Of a stretch of DNA of 64,000 nucleotides, positions 1 through 9,511 are shown piece by piece (the stretch's first letter is position 1; every line of letters begins with the position of its first letter). Where the stretch lies: positions 186,001-250,000 of the forward strand of contig JBBRSD010000002.1 of assembly GCA_038245725.1 (NCBI GenBank), read 5' to 3'. The notes under the pieces were generated by a model. It saw only the letters and a list, made by a program, of their open reading frames with translations, made no database searches and had not been told where the DNA came from. The translations under genes and the position numbers were made by a program. The stretch is from JBBRSD01 sp038245725. GTDB taxonomy: Bacteria; Actinomycetota; Coriobacteriia; Anaerosomatales; JAAXUF01.

Positions 1-583
1 GGCTCCCGCCGAAGACGAGCAGCACAGTCGACTTCTTAGGCAGTGACAGCGCGGCGCGTCCCTTTTCGCGTTTCGAAGCGAGCACCCCGGCCCGGACGGG
101 ATTGCCGGTCACCTCCGCACGCTCGGGATGCGCGAGCAACGGAATCGACTCCCCGTACGTCACGCCGACGTTGGTCGCCCAGCGCGAAAGCACTTTGTTG
201 GCGAGCCCGGGAACGGAGTTTTGCTCATGCAGCACGAGCGGGATCGACCGGAGAAGTGCGGCGAGTCCCACGGGGATCGAGACGTAGCCCCCGAAACCAA
301 TCACGACGTCTGGCTTCTCCGAGGCGAGCCAGCGCAAGGCAGTGACCGTCGATGCCGCGATCCGTGCCGACGACGTGAAGAGGGTCTGCGGGCGTGCCCG
401 GTCGAAACCGCTCGCAGCTAGCCCGCGAAACGCGACGCCCGCCTCGGGAACGAGACGGGCTTCAAGGCCCCCAGGCGTGCCGACGAAGACGACCTCGTCA
501 TGCTCGGCGGCGAACTCCTCTGCTACGGTCAGGGCGGGGTACACGTGGCCGGCCGTTCCGCCGCCGCTCATCCAGACTCGCAC
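1..583 (-). CDS. murG: MurG, UDP-GlcNAc transferase for lipid II (3' end beyond window)
   Basis: MurG adds GlcNAc to lipid I on the inner face of the membrane to make lipid II. The first 194 codons are present and the C-terminus lies beyond the left edge. Visible family motifs are the N-terminal glycine-rich loop SGGTAGHVYPAL, GFGGYVSIP, HEQNSVPG and TGNPVR, then FGGS at the cut. I chose GTG at 583 because the glycine-rich loop must be within about ten residues of the start; an ATG at 571 is the alternative. It overlaps the end of ftsW by 86 bases, so translation is probably coupled. It is the last dcw gene visible here. Confidence 0.95.
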   Translation of the reverse strand, partial: MRVWMSGGGTAGHVYPALTVAEEFAAEHDEVVFVGTPGGLEARLVPEAGVAFRGLAASGFDRARPQTLFTSSARIAASTVTALRWLASEKPDVVIGFGGYVSIPVGLAALLRSIPLVLHEQNSVPGLANKVLSRWATNVGVTYGESIPLLAHPERAEVTGNPVRAGVLASKREKGRAALSLPKKSTVLLVFGGS

Positions 584-1736
584 GTGCCGACTCCTCGTTC
601 CTTGGAACGGTACGGACCACTCGCGGCGCGTGCGCTCCGTACTTGGACACAGACAGTATCAGCCCGACCGAGATCATCGTCACAAACATCGATGACCCGC
701 CGTAGCTCACGAACGGCAGCGGCTTACCGGTCACGGGGAATATGCCCGTAACGGCGGCCATGTTGAGGGTGGCCTGGAAAGCCAGCATCCCCGTCAGCGC
801 CCCCGCCACCAGACGCCCGAAGGGATCGCGTGCGCCCATCGCGATACGGACACCTGCGTACAGCAGCACGACGAACGCGACCACCACAGCCAAGGTGCCG
901 ATGAGCCCGACCTCCTCGCCGATGATCGCAAAGATGAAGTCGGTATGCGCCTCAGGCAGGTAGAAGAACTTCTGGGCCGACAAACCGAGTCCGACGCCCT
1001 TGATCCCGCCAGTGCCGAATGCGAGCAGGGCTTGGATCGTCTGGTAGCCCTTGCCGCTCGGATCGAGCCACGGGTTGAGCGAGGTCAACACCCTGCCGAG
1101 CCGATATGGCTCAATGGCAATGGCGAACACGCCGAACAGTGCGAGCACAAGCGCGGCCGCACCGACCCAGCGCATCTCGACGCCGCCGAGGAAGAGCACG
1201 ATCGCAACACCCACCGCGAGGAGCACGGCGGTGCCCAGGTCTGGCTGGAATACGATGAGAACCGCCGGTAGACCTACATAGAAGGCGATTCGGCTCATGT
1301 ATGTCTTCGTTTCAAGCCGCCCGCGCTGCCACTCCACCGCCAGCGCCGCGGCCACGAGCACACACGCGATCTTGGCGAACTCGGAGGGCTGAAGGTTGAC
1401 CGGCCCGAGCGGGATCCAGCGGCGCGCACCGCCGCGAACCACGCCCAGGCCGTACGTGACGACGAGCAACACGATCGATACCCACCACGCCTGCTGTCCG
1501 AGGAAGCCCTGGAAGCGGCGATAGTCGAATCGTGCTGCGATCAATGCGAGCACAGACCCCATCGCAACGAACGCGATCTGACGAACGAAGAAGAACGTCG
1601 ACGACCCTTCCTTTACCAAGGCAGAGATCGAAGAGGCCGAGTACACCATGGTTAGACCGAACGCGGTCAAGAAGACGGTTGCGCCAAGAAGGAGATAGCG
1701 CGGCACCGAGCCTCCGGCGAAGTCCTTCCGCGTCAC
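498..1736 (-). CDS. ftsW: FtsW, SEDS-family septal peptidoglycan polymerase
   Basis: A polytopic membrane glycosyltransferase that polymerises lipid II at the division septum together with FtsI. The 412-residue product has the SEDS landmarks NLQPSEFAKI, the loop PEAHTDFIFAIIGEE carrying the catalytic aspartate, and PFVSYGGSSM near the C-terminus. A longer reading frame exists upstream, but GTG at 1736 overlaps the murD stop codon (GTGA) and gives a normal cytoplasmic N-terminus before the first membrane helix. The last about 35 residues are arginine-rich and are encoded partly by the region shared with murG. RodA is the closest alternative, but the dcw position favours FtsW. Confidence 0.95.
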   Translation of the reverse strand: MTRKDFAGGSVPRYLLLGATVFLTAFGLTMVYSASSISALVKEGSSTFFFVRQIAFVAMGSVLALIAARFDYRRFQGFLGQQAWWVSIVLLVVTYGLGVVRGGARRWIPLGPVNLQPSEFAKIACVLVAAALAVEWQRGRLETKTYMSRIAFYVGLPAVLIVFQPDLGTAVLLAVGVAIVLFLGGVEMRWVGAAALVLALFGVFAIAIEPYRLGRVLTSLNPWLDPSGKGYQTIQALLAFGTGGIKGVGLGLSAQKFFYLPEAHTDFIFAIIGEEVGLIGTLAVVVAFVVLLYAGVRIAMGARDPFGRLVAGALTGMLAFQATLNMAAVTGIFPVTGKPLPFVSYGGSSMFVTMISVGLILSVSKYGAHAPRVVRTVPRNEESARASLDERRRNGRPRVPRPDRSRGVRRRA

Positions 1737-3118
1737 TCGGCCTCCTCCCCGTTCATCGCAAGCACCAGCGTCTTGAAGACGGTCCCTCGATGCTCGTAGG
1801 AGGCGAATTCGTCGAACGAGGCGCACGCCGGTGAGAGAACGATCGAATCGCCCGGCACGCCAAGCACGGCGGCCACCGTGACCGCGTCTGTAAGTCCCTT
1901 CGCCTGCGACAACTCGACCGCGAGCCCCTTGAAAGCGCGGGCGATCTCATCGGCGGCCTCGCCGAAGACGACCACGCTCTTCGCTCGAGCGGAGACCGCT
2001 TCAGCGAGCGGTCGCATGTCGTTGCCCTTGTTGCGCCCGCCCAGCATCACGATGAGGGATCTGTCGCCGAATGCGGTCAGCGCTTTGAGAACAGCATCCG
2101 GGTTCGTGGCCTTGCTGTCGTTGTACCAGGCCACGCCGCCGATCTCGGCGACGGGCTCGAGTCGATGCTCTATCGGCTCGAAGGTGCGCAGCCCTTGCTG
2201 CAGGTCTGCGGCGGTGACCCCCAGGGCTTGCGCGGCTGCAGCGGCCGCGAGAGCGTTGCTCACGTTGTGCGCGCCGCGGATGAGGAGCTCGTCTTCGAAG
2301 ACCAGGCGCACCAGACCGCCACGGGTCTCGAGCGCCAGTGTGTTGTCGACCACCGTGGCGCCGCCCGCGTGGCGCGCGAGGCGGCTGACGCGGATCACAG
2401 TGACACCCCGCGCAGCGACCTTGTCGGCGTAAGGCGCCGAGCCTGGGTCGTCGACATCGACAACGGCGATGTCGCCTTCACCGAGGTTCTCGAAGATCCG
2501 CGCCTTGGCGAGCGCGTATTCGTCGAGCGTTCCGTGCCAGTTGACGTGGTCGGGTGTGAGGTTGAGCAAGACCGCCACGCGCGGCCGAAAGGTCTCGATG
2601 TTGGCGAGCTGAAAGGAGGAGACCTCAGCCACGAGAATCTCCTCGGCGGGTGCTTCGGTCGCCGCTTTGATCGCGACGTGACCGATGTTCCCAACCGCTC
2701 GGGCGGCAAGCCCTGCGGTGCGCAGCAGGTGCACGATGAGCGACGTCGTCGTGGTCTTGCCGTTCGTGCCGGTCACGGCGACCCAGGTGTGGTTCGAGCG
2801 CAAGAACGCGAACTCGATCTCCGAGACCACGCGGGCGCTCGCTGCGGCTGCTGCGACAAAGATCGCTGCGTGCGGCGGGACTCCGGGACTCACGATCGCG
2901 ACGTCGAAGCGGCCGTCGACCGATTCCGTGCCCAGCTCGACGTCGACGCCGAGGCCACGAAGCTCCATCGCCCGGTCGCGCAGCGCCATACTATCGCCGC
3001 CGTCGATCGCGGTGACAGACGTGGCCTCGCCCGAGGCGAGCAGCGTCGCACAGTAGCGCGCCGATTCGAGCCCGGAGTCTCCGAGACCGACGACGAGGAT
3101 ATGGCCGATGGTACTCAT
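1733..3118 (-). CDS. murD: MurD, UDP-MurNAc-L-alanine:D-glutamate ligase
   Basis: A cytoplasmic Mur ligase that adds D-glutamate to UDP-MurNAc-L-Ala using ATP. The product is 461 residues, normal for MurD. It has an N-terminal Rossmann-like start (ILVVGLGDSG), the ATP loop VTGTNGKTTTTSL, the central domain motif NLTPDHVNWHGT and a C-terminal domain with YNDSKATNPDA. A longer frame extends upstream into mraY, but ATG at 3118 overlaps the mraY stop (ATGA) and places the nucleotide-binding fold at the true N-terminus. It overlaps ftsW by four bases. Confidence 0.96.
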   Translation of the reverse strand: MSTIGHILVVGLGDSGLESARYCATLLASGEATSVTAIDGGDSMALRDRAMELRGLGVDVELGTESVDGRFDVAIVSPGVPPHAAIFVAAAAASARVVSEIEFAFLRSNHTWVAVTGTNGKTTTTSLIVHLLRTAGLAARAVGNIGHVAIKAATEAPAEEILVAEVSSFQLANIETFRPRVAVLLNLTPDHVNWHGTLDEYALAKARIFENLGEGDIAVVDVDDPGSAPYADKVAARGVTVIRVSRLARHAGGATVVDNTLALETRGGLVRLVFEDELLIRGAHNVSNALAAAAAAQALGVTAADLQQGLRTFEPIEHRLEPVAEIGGVAWYNDSKATNPDAVLKALTAFGDRSLIVMLGGRNKGNDMRPLAEAVSARAKSVVVFGEAADEIARAFKGLAVELSQAKGLTDAVTVAAVLGVPGDSIVLSPACASFDEFASYEHRGTVFKTLVLAMNGEEAE

Positions 3119-4167
3119 TTGTGCTTCGCCACGAGCGTGCCGATGAAGTACATCCCGAAGCCGGCACCCGCCAGAATGCCGGTGATGATCCAGAAGCGCA
3201 CCATGACCTTCGTCTCGGACCAGCCCTTCATCTCGAAGTGGTGGTGGAGCGGCGCCATGCGGAAGATGCGCTTGCCGGTCAGCTTGAACGAAGCGACCTG
3301 GAGGACGACGGAGAGCGTCTCGGCGACGTAGATGCCGCCGATGACGAGCAACAGGAGCTCGGTCTTCGTGATGACAGCGAGCGCCGCGATGACCGCGCCC
3401 AGCCCGAGCGAGCCGGTATCGCCCATGAAGATGTCGGCGGGGTAGCTGTTGTACCAGAGGAAGCCGATGCACGCACCGGCGACCGCGGCGGCCAGCAACG
3501 CGCTCTCGAGGGTGCCCTGCCGGAATGCGATCGCGGCGAAGACAAGCGTGACGATGGCGATGGTGCCGGCGGCGAGCCCATCGAGCCCGTCGGTGAGGTT
3601 CACAGCGTTGCTCATGCCCACGACCATGATGCCGACGAACACGAGGTAGATCCAGGGAACGACGAAGTTCACACCCGCGATGGAGAACGCCGACGAGAAC
3701 TCGCCCATGTCGAGCTTGTAGGTCGTCAGCGGGATGCTCACCGATGTCGAGAGCTGAGCCCAGTTCACGACGAGGAGCGCGAAGATCGCCGAGGCCGTGC
3801 CCTGCCAGAAGAGCTTCGCGCGCGGCCGCAGACCGAGGGAGCGCTCGTGACTGACCTTGGACCAGTCATCGACGAAGCCGAGCACACCGCACGCGAGCAT
3901 CACGAGCAGCGCAAGGATGCTGAGCCGCGTCGGTGTCCCCATCAGAAGAAACGTGGCGGTCACCACGAGAAGGATCAGCACGCCGCCCATAGTGGGCGTC
4001 CCCTGTTTGACGAGGTGGCCCTGCGGACCGTCGGCACGCACCTGTTGTCCGATGTTGCGCACGCGCAGCAACCGGATCCACAGAGGGAACAGCAATGCAG
4101 CAGCCACCATCGAGATGACGACAGCCAGGAATACCTGATACGTGGGGTAATGCGCGAAGGAGATCAT
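3115..4167 (-). CDS. mraY: MraY, phospho-MurNAc-pentapeptide translocase
   Basis: An integral membrane enzyme that transfers phospho-MurNAc-pentapeptide to undecaprenyl phosphate, giving lipid I. All 350 residues are present. Signature residues are the acidic pair D100-D101 (VDDWSKV), NAVNLTDGLDGLA at 188-200, D250 in FMGDTGSLG and the MraY-specific histidine motif PLHHHFEMKGW at 307-317. About ten hydrophobic segments are visible. It overlaps murF upstream and murD downstream by four bases each (ATGA), as expected for a coupled dcw operon. Confidence 0.97.
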   Translation of the reverse strand: MISFAHYPTYQVFLAVVISMVAAALLFPLWIRLLRVRNIGQQVRADGPQGHLVKQGTPTMGGVLILLVVTATFLLMGTPTRLSILALLVMLACGVLGFVDDWSKVSHERSLGLRPRAKLFWQGTASAIFALLVVNWAQLSTSVSIPLTTYKLDMGEFSSAFSIAGVNFVVPWIYLVFVGIMVVGMSNAVNLTDGLDGLAAGTIAIVTLVFAAIAFRQGTLESALLAAAVAGACIGFLWYNSYPADIFMGDTGSLGLGAVIAALAVITKTELLLLVIGGIYVAETLSVVLQVASFKLTGKRIFRMAPLHHHFEMKGWSETKVMVRFWIITGILAGAGFGMYFIGTLVAKHK

Positions 4168-5573
4168 CTCGGGTTCACGATACCTTCAACCACGGTCTCA
4201 AGTCCCATGACTCGCGACGCTTTCACGAGAACCGCATCGCCCTCGCCGAGAAGATCGTCGAGCACTTCGATCGCCTCGGCGACCTCGGTGCACTGCCGAA
4301 CGCTCTCGGCGGCCATTCCTTCGGCCAGCGCTACTTCGGCGATTCTGCGCGCGCGCGGTCCCACGGTGACCAGCATCTCGATCCCACTGCGGGCGACATC
4401 CTCGCCGAGCTGGAAGTGCGCGAGCTCGGTAAGCGAGCCGAGCTCGGCCATATCGCCGAGAACGGCCACGCGCTTGCCCGGCACCGACATGTCGGCCAGC
4501 GTGTCGATCGCCGCGCGCATGGACACCGGATTGGCGTTGTAGGTGTCGTTGATCACGGTGACGCCGTTGGCGGTGGTGAACAGCTGCATTCGCATCTCGG
4601 TCACCTTCACCGATGCGAGAGCGGCCGCAATCTCTTCCACGGAGACGCCGAGGTGCCGCCCGACCGCCGCGGCGGCAAGCGCGTTGTAGACGTTGTGGCG
4701 CCCTGGGAGCGGCAGCGAGACGTGCACACTCTCACCGGCGACCGTGAGGTCGAACGATGGCCGACTCTCGTCGTCGGTCTCGATGTCCTCCGCTCTCACT
4801 GCGCACAGCTCCGAGAGGCCGTAGAGGGTGACCGGCGCTTCGGACAGGCCGGCGATGATGCCCGAATACGCGTCGTCGCCGTTGAGGAACGTCGCACCGT
4901 CTGCTGGAACAGCGGTCACGAGTTCGGCCTTGGCCAGCGCGATCGCATCCTGGCTCCCGAGCACCTCGATGTGGCTCGTTCCGACGTTAGTGACGAGCGC
5001 GATGGTGGGCTGTGCGATAGCCGCGAGGCGCGCGATCTGGCCCTGGCCGCGCATCCCCATCTCGACGACCAGCACCTCCGTGTCCGCACCGGCGCACAGA
5101 ACCGTCAGCGGCACGCCCAGCTCGTTGTTGCGGTTGCCTTGCGTGCATGCGACCCGGAACCTGCTTGACAGCACCGCATCGATGAAGTCCTTGGTCGTCG
5201 TCTTGCCGGTCGAGCCCGTGATGCCCACGACAGGGCAGCTCAGACGCGACCGGTGGTAGATGGCGAGGTCTTGCACGGCCGCCGCGACGTCGGCGACGCG
5301 CACGATCGCCGCTCCCGTTCGCTCTGCAGCCGAGATGAGCTCCGCCAGTTCGTCGGCGCCCTTCGCGACCAACAGTATCCGCGCGCCGTGCTCGAGAGCC
5401 GCGGCAGCGAACTCATGACCGTCGACGTTCTCGCCGGGCAGCGCCGCGAAGGCGCAGCCGGGCGCAGCTAACCGCGAGTCGATAACGAGGTCGGTCGCGA
5501 CCGCCGAGGAGGACCCCGCGATGATCTCGCCGCGCGTGACCTCCGCGATCGTGCCCGCTGTGGCCGTCAGCAT
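4164..5573 (-). CDS. murF: MurF, UDP-MurNAc-tripeptide:D-Ala-D-Ala ligase
   Basis: A cytoplasmic Mur ligase that attaches D-Ala-D-Ala to the tripeptide precursor. The product is 469 residues. It has an N-terminal substrate domain, the ATP loop GITGSTGKTTTKD, the central motif TNVGTSHIEVLGS and a C-terminal domain with NDTYNANPVSM, all characteristic of MurF rather than MurE. The ATG at 5573 lies seven bases inside the end of murE. The stop codon overlaps the mraY start. Confidence 0.96.
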   Translation of the reverse strand: MLTATAGTIAEVTRGEIIAGSSSAVATDLVIDSRLAAPGCAFAALPGENVDGHEFAAAALEHGARILLVAKGADELAELISAAERTGAAIVRVADVAAAVQDLAIYHRSRLSCPVVGITGSTGKTTTKDFIDAVLSSRFRVACTQGNRNNELGVPLTVLCAGADTEVLVVEMGMRGQGQIARLAAIAQPTIALVTNVGTSHIEVLGSQDAIALAKAELVTAVPADGATFLNGDDAYSGIIAGLSEAPVTLYGLSELCAVRAEDIETDDESRPSFDLTVAGESVHVSLPLPGRHNVYNALAAAAVGRHLGVSVEEIAAALASVKVTEMRMQLFTTANGVTVINDTYNANPVSMRAAIDTLADMSVPGKRVAVLGDMAELGSLTELAHFQLGEDVARSGIEMLVTVGPRARRIAEVALAEGMAAESVRQCTEVAEAIEVLDDLLGEGDAVLVKASRVMGLETVVEGIVNPR

Positions 5574-7021
5574 CGCGCAGCCAACTCCTCTCGGACGACC
5601 TCGCGGTCATCGAAGTGGATGGTGCGATCGGCGAAGATCTGGTAGTCCTCGTGACCCTTGCCGGCGATGAGCACTGCGTCGTCTTTCTCGGCGAGTTCGA
5701 TAGCGCGACGGATTGCGTGTCGGCGGTCGACCTCGACTTCGTGGATGTGCACCTCGTCGTGCATGCCGTCCTCGATCTGCAGAATGATGCCGACCGGGTC
5801 CTCCGAGCGCGGGTTGTCGCTCGTGACTACGGACACGTCGGAGTACTTCGCTGCGATCGAGCCCATGACGGCGCGCTTTTCGGGATCGCGGTCTCCCCCG
5901 CAGCCGAACACGGTGATCACACGGCCGCGCGTGACCGCCTTGACGGCAAGAATCGCCTTCTCGAGCGAATCCGGCGTGTGTGCATAGTCGACGATCACCG
6001 AGAACGGCTGACCGGCCTCGACTCGTTCCAGCCGCCCGGGCACCTGAGGCGCGCTCTCGAGCCCGGCGACGATCGTCTCGAGGGGAATACCGATCGACAG
6101 GGCGCAACCGGCGGCCACCAGTGCGTTGCTCACGTTGAACGCACCGGCTAGAGGAAGCGCAACGTACGCGGAGCCCGCAGGTGTCACGAGCGTAAACTGC
6201 GCTCCCGTGGCCGAGAGGACCTCATCTGTCGCGCGCACCATCGCTGCCGAGTTTCGGCCAACGGTGAGCACGCCGTCTACCTCGGCCGAGATTCGTGCTC
6301 CATACGGGTCGTCGATGTTGATGACCCGGGCGCTACAGTCGAAGTCAGTGAAGAGGCGACGCTTGACTGAAGCGTACTCCTCGATCGTGTGGTGGTAGTC
6401 GAGATGGTCCTGGGTGAGATTCGTGAACGCCACGACAGCGAAGTGCACTGCGTCGACACGGTGCAGGTCAATCGCATGACTCGAGACCTCGATCCCAGCA
6501 GCGGTAACGCCTGCGTCTCGCATACGCGCCAGCAGCGCCTCGAGATCGCTCGACTCCGGCGTCGTCCGGCTCGACGACTGGCGCTCGCCGGCGATGCGCG
6601 TCTCAACGGTGCCGACAAGACCGGTGACCCGACCGGCGGCACGAAGAATGGAGTCCAGAAGGTAGACGGTGGTCGTCTTGCCATTCGTGCCCGTGATGCC
6701 GATGAGGTCCATCGACTTGCTCGGCTCACCTTGGAACCTCGCAGAGGCGACGGCGAGCGCCACGCGGGTGTTCGGCACATGGAACTGTGGCACCGCGACC
6801 GAGGGGATCGCGTGCTGCACGACTATCGCGGCAGCGCCGCGTGATGCGGCATCGGCCGCGAAGTCGTGCCCATCGTGCGCGAATCCTGGGACGCAGAAGA
6901 ACGCATCCCCCGGGATCACGCAGTCGGAGCGGTATGCGATGCCCGAGACCCGGGCGTCGGCGACGCCAAGCGCGCGTGCGCCGGTCCCTTCCAGCAGCTT
7001 TATGCAGCTCTTGTCAGTCAC
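5567..7021 (-). CDS. murE: MurE, UDP-MurNAc-dipeptide:meso-diaminopimelate ligase
   Basis: Adds the third amino acid to the stem peptide. The product is 484 residues. The ATP loop GTNGKTTT is at 111-118, the lysine carbamylation region at about 220, and the DNPR motif at 402-405. DNPR marks selectivity for meso-diaminopimelate in characterised MurE enzymes, so the wall is probably meso-DAP type (family knowledge applied to this sequence). The GTG start at 7021 is preceded by GGAGAG. The gene follows ftsI after a 42-base gap and overlaps murF. Confidence 0.95.
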   Translation of the reverse strand: MTDKSCIKLLEGTGARALGVADARVSGIAYRSDCVIPGDAFFCVPGFAHDGHDFAADAASRGAAAIVVQHAIPSVAVPQFHVPNTRVALAVASARFQGEPSKSMDLIGITGTNGKTTTVYLLDSILRAAGRVTGLVGTVETRIAGERQSSSRTTPESSDLEALLARMRDAGVTAAGIEVSSHAIDLHRVDAVHFAVVAFTNLTQDHLDYHHTIEEYASVKRRLFTDFDCSARVINIDDPYGARISAEVDGVLTVGRNSAAMVRATDEVLSATGAQFTLVTPAGSAYVALPLAGAFNVSNALVAAGCALSIGIPLETIVAGLESAPQVPGRLERVEAGQPFSVIVDYAHTPDSLEKAILAVKAVTRGRVITVFGCGGDRDPEKRAVMGSIAAKYSDVSVVTSDNPRSEDPVGIILQIEDGMHDEVHIHEVEVDRRHAIRRAIELAEKDDAVLIAGKGHEDYQIFADRTIHFDDREVVREELAARC

Positions 7022-7063
7022 GCACTCTCCATCGCATTTCGACCGCAGATTCTACCATGTCGC

Positions 7064-8896
7064 CTACGGGCCCTGGTCGGTGACAACGCCCATCTCGGTG
7101 GTGTCGGCTGAAGGCGGCGCACTCGGCGAGCCGTGAGCCGGCACCGTCGGTTTCGACGGCTTCTTCGAAGCATGGCCGGCCGCCGCGGAGCCGGACTTCT
7201 TCGGCGTCTGGATCGATGTTGGCGGAATCTTGAGATGCGACACCGCGAACGCCGCCAGCTTTGAGAATACCGGCGCCGCGACCGTGCCGCCGTAGATCGC
7301 GTTGCGAGGTTGGTCGAGCTTCACGCATATGAGCACCTGCGGATCTTCGGCAGGCAAGTAGCCAATGAACGAGCCGATGTAGGTCCCCTTCGCGTAACCG
7401 CGGCCGTTAGGGAGAGCGACCTGGGCCGTCCCGGTCTTGCCGGCGACGGTGTACCCAGGGACCTGCGCCTCGGTGCCGGTGCCGTCGGTCACCACCCTCT
7501 GAAGAATCGACGTGGTGGAGGCCGCCGCCTTTGCCGAGATCGCCCGGCGGATCGGCCATGTCTTGTTCGCCGCGCCGTCCTGCGGTACGTCGAGCATGAA
7601 GTGCGGCGTCACGAGATTGCCACCGTTGGCGATGGCTGCAATGGCCCGCGACAGTTGAAGCGGCGTCGCCGAGACGCCTTGTCCGAACGGGATGTTCGCG
7701 ATCGACGAGTTCGACCACAGACTCACTGGAGGAAGCCATCCGCGCGCCTCACCGGGATAGTCCACGCCGGTCGCCTCGGTGAGCCCGAATCGCGAGAAGT
7801 AGTCGTACAGCCCCTTCTTACCGAGCCGCATGCCTACCTTGACCGCTCCGACGTTGGACGAGTGAGTCACGATCTCCGAGAGAGACCAGTTCACAGCCCC
7901 TCGGCCGTGGGACTCGTGAATCGTCCGCCCGGCGACATGCAGAACGGAGGGCAGCTGGAACTTCGTGCTCGGCTTGACGATGCCTTTGTCGAGCACGGCT
8001 GCGGCCGTAAGCGACTTGATCGTCGACCCGGGCTCGAACGCGTCGGACACCGGCCGGTTGCGAAACGCCTCGGACTTGGCGGTCGAGAAGTCGTTCGGGT
8101 TGAAGCCAGGAGTCGAAGCCATCGCGTAGATCTCGCCGTTCTGCGGGTTCATGACGACGACCGAGCCGCCCTTGGCGGCCCACTTCTTCACCGCTGCGGC
8201 CAGCTCGACCTGAGCGTGATACTGGATGTCCTTATCGATGGTGAGCACGATGTCGTGCCCGTCGACCGCATCGACGTTCTTCTGCACGCCGCCGGGAATC
8301 GGCCGTCCGTATGGGTCTCTTTCGCCGAGAAGAACCCCCGGCTTGCCGGCAAGGATCGTGTTGTAGCGTTTCTCGATTCCTGCGAGGCCGGTCCCGTCGA
8401 CGCCGACGAATCCGAGTACCTGGCACGCCAGCTCACCCGACGGATACATGCGTCGCGAGTCATCGAGAAAGCCGATTCCAGTGAGCTTGAGGGCCGCGAG
8501 CTGTTTGGAGCGCTCGATATCGATCTTGCGGGCGATGTAGACGAAGCCGTTGTCGCGGTCGAGCTTGGCCTCGTACTCCTTTTCGTCCCCGCCCAGCACG
8601 GAAGCGAGAGCCCTGGCCGTCCCAACCTTGTCTTTGATCGTGTTCGGAGCGGCGTAAATGGTCGAGGCGGCCACGCTCTTGGCCAGCGGCTCACCTTCGC
8701 GATCATAGATCGTGCCGCGGCGCGCCGGGACCTCGATGTCGCGCATGCGCTGCGAAGCAGCCTTGGCGGTGTACTCTGGCGCCCGCACGACCTGCAGCCA
8801 AACGAGACGCACGCCGATGAGTGCGAGCAGGGCGACGAACGCAAGCAGGAGAACGGTGAAGCGGCCGCTGCCAGGCGACCGTTTACGCCGTTGCAC
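7064..8896 (-). CDS. ftsI: FtsI-type penicillin-binding protein (septal transpeptidase)
   Basis: A class B penicillin-binding protein that cross-links peptidoglycan at the septum. With the start chosen it has 610 residues: a basic N-terminus, one membrane anchor, a dimerisation domain beginning at the VPARRGTIYDR motif, and a transpeptidase domain with catalytic STIK (291-294), SSN (346-348) and KTGT (487-490). No PASTA repeats are visible; the C-terminus is a short Ser/Pro-rich tail. I chose GTG at 8896 because AAGGAGG lies seven bases upstream. GTG at 8923, overlapping the ftsL stop, is in frame but has no such site. Confidence 0.93.
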   Translation of the reverse strand: MQRRKRSPGSGRFTVLLLAFVALLALIGVRLVWLQVVRAPEYTAKAASQRMRDIEVPARRGTIYDREGEPLAKSVAASTIYAAPNTIKDKVGTARALASVLGGDEKEYEAKLDRDNGFVYIARKIDIERSKQLAALKLTGIGFLDDSRRMYPSGELACQVLGFVGVDGTGLAGIEKRYNTILAGKPGVLLGERDPYGRPIPGGVQKNVDAVDGHDIVLTIDKDIQYHAQVELAAAVKKWAAKGGSVVVMNPQNGEIYAMASTPGFNPNDFSTAKSEAFRNRPVSDAFEPGSTIKSLTAAAVLDKGIVKPSTKFQLPSVLHVAGRTIHESHGRGAVNWSLSEIVTHSSNVGAVKVGMRLGKKGLYDYFSRFGLTEATGVDYPGEARGWLPPVSLWSNSSIANIPFGQGVSATPLQLSRAIAAIANGGNLVTPHFMLDVPQDGAANKTWPIRRAISAKAAASTTSILQRVVTDGTGTEAQVPGYTVAGKTGTAQVALPNGRGYAKGTYIGSFIGYLPAEDPQVLICVKLDQPRNAIYGGTVAAPVFSKLAAFAVSHLKIPPTSIQTPKKSGSAAAGHASKKPSKPTVPAHGSPSAPPSADTTEMGVVTDQGP

Positions 8897-8919
8897 CACA
8901 ACTCCTCCTTGTTCGCGCC

Positions 8920-9462
8920 TCACCTCGACGATGCGAGACCGACGTCACCCACGAGCAGGACATGGGCCTCGCTGGCCGCCACTTCCATGGCCCTGGCGAA
9001 CGCCCCCGGCAACCCCGCGTTCGACACGGCCCTCGCCGAGGAGAGCTGCGTAGCAGGATTCGGCGACGCCGGCTCGCGCAGGTCCAAGTAACTGACTGAG
9101 AGGGCAGGCGCCATTCCCATGGTACCGCCCGCGATAGCCTGGATGCGCGAAGGTGTTGCCAAAGCGCTCTCTTGAACCTCCAACATGTCCCCTTGGTACT
9201 GCTCGAGCTTGATTTCACGACGCAGATTACCGGAGTCGATCGACGCCTGGGCGGCCTGGACTGACAGCCACACGCGGCCGAGACCCAGCACTGATACGAG
9301 TGCGACGACAACGGCGAAGAAGACGTACGCCTGGAACACCGAAGCGTGCGAGCGAGCTGCGGCGCGCTTGCGTGCTGGCTGGCCCTTCGGCTTCACGATG
9401 CGCAAGTGGGCGCGCCGGTTCGGCGCGACGTGAGATTCGTATTGCAAGGCCGGCAAGCCCAT
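8920..9462 (-). CDS. ftsL: FtsL-like bitopic division protein
   Basis: A 180-residue protein in the ftsL slot between rsmH and ftsI. It has a basic cytoplasmic N-terminus, one membrane helix (VFFAVVVALVSVLGLGRVWL) and a short heptad-like extracytoplasmic segment, followed by a low-complexity alanine-rich tail. This layout matches FtsL/DivIC-type scaffolds, whose sequences diverge strongly, so the call rests mainly on layout and position. ATG at 9462 is chosen because a run of Gs containing AGGGGGG precedes it; the frame continues upstream without a better start. Confidence 0.75.
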   Translation of the reverse strand: MGLPALQYESHVAPNRRAHLRIVKPKGQPARKRAAARSHASVFQAYVFFAVVVALVSVLGLGRVWLSVQAAQASIDSGNLRREIKLEQYQGDMLEVQESALATPSRIQAIAGGTMGMAPALSVSYLDLREPASPNPATQLSSARAVSNAGLPGAFARAMEVAASEAHVLLVGDVGLASSR

Positions 9463-9511
9463 GTGTGTCGCACCCCCCCTCGCTTCGCCGAGCCACCCGT
9501 TGCGGCTGCGG

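Noticed and set aside
2165..4542. Plus-strand frames of 388 and 473 codons
   Set aside because: They are antisense to murD, mraY and murF and lack ribosome binding sites and domain patterns.
7310..9091. Long plus-strand open frame of 593 codons
   Set aside because: It is antisense to ftsI and ftsL. The arginine- and histidine-rich translation has no domain pattern, typical of a shadow in high-GC DNA.
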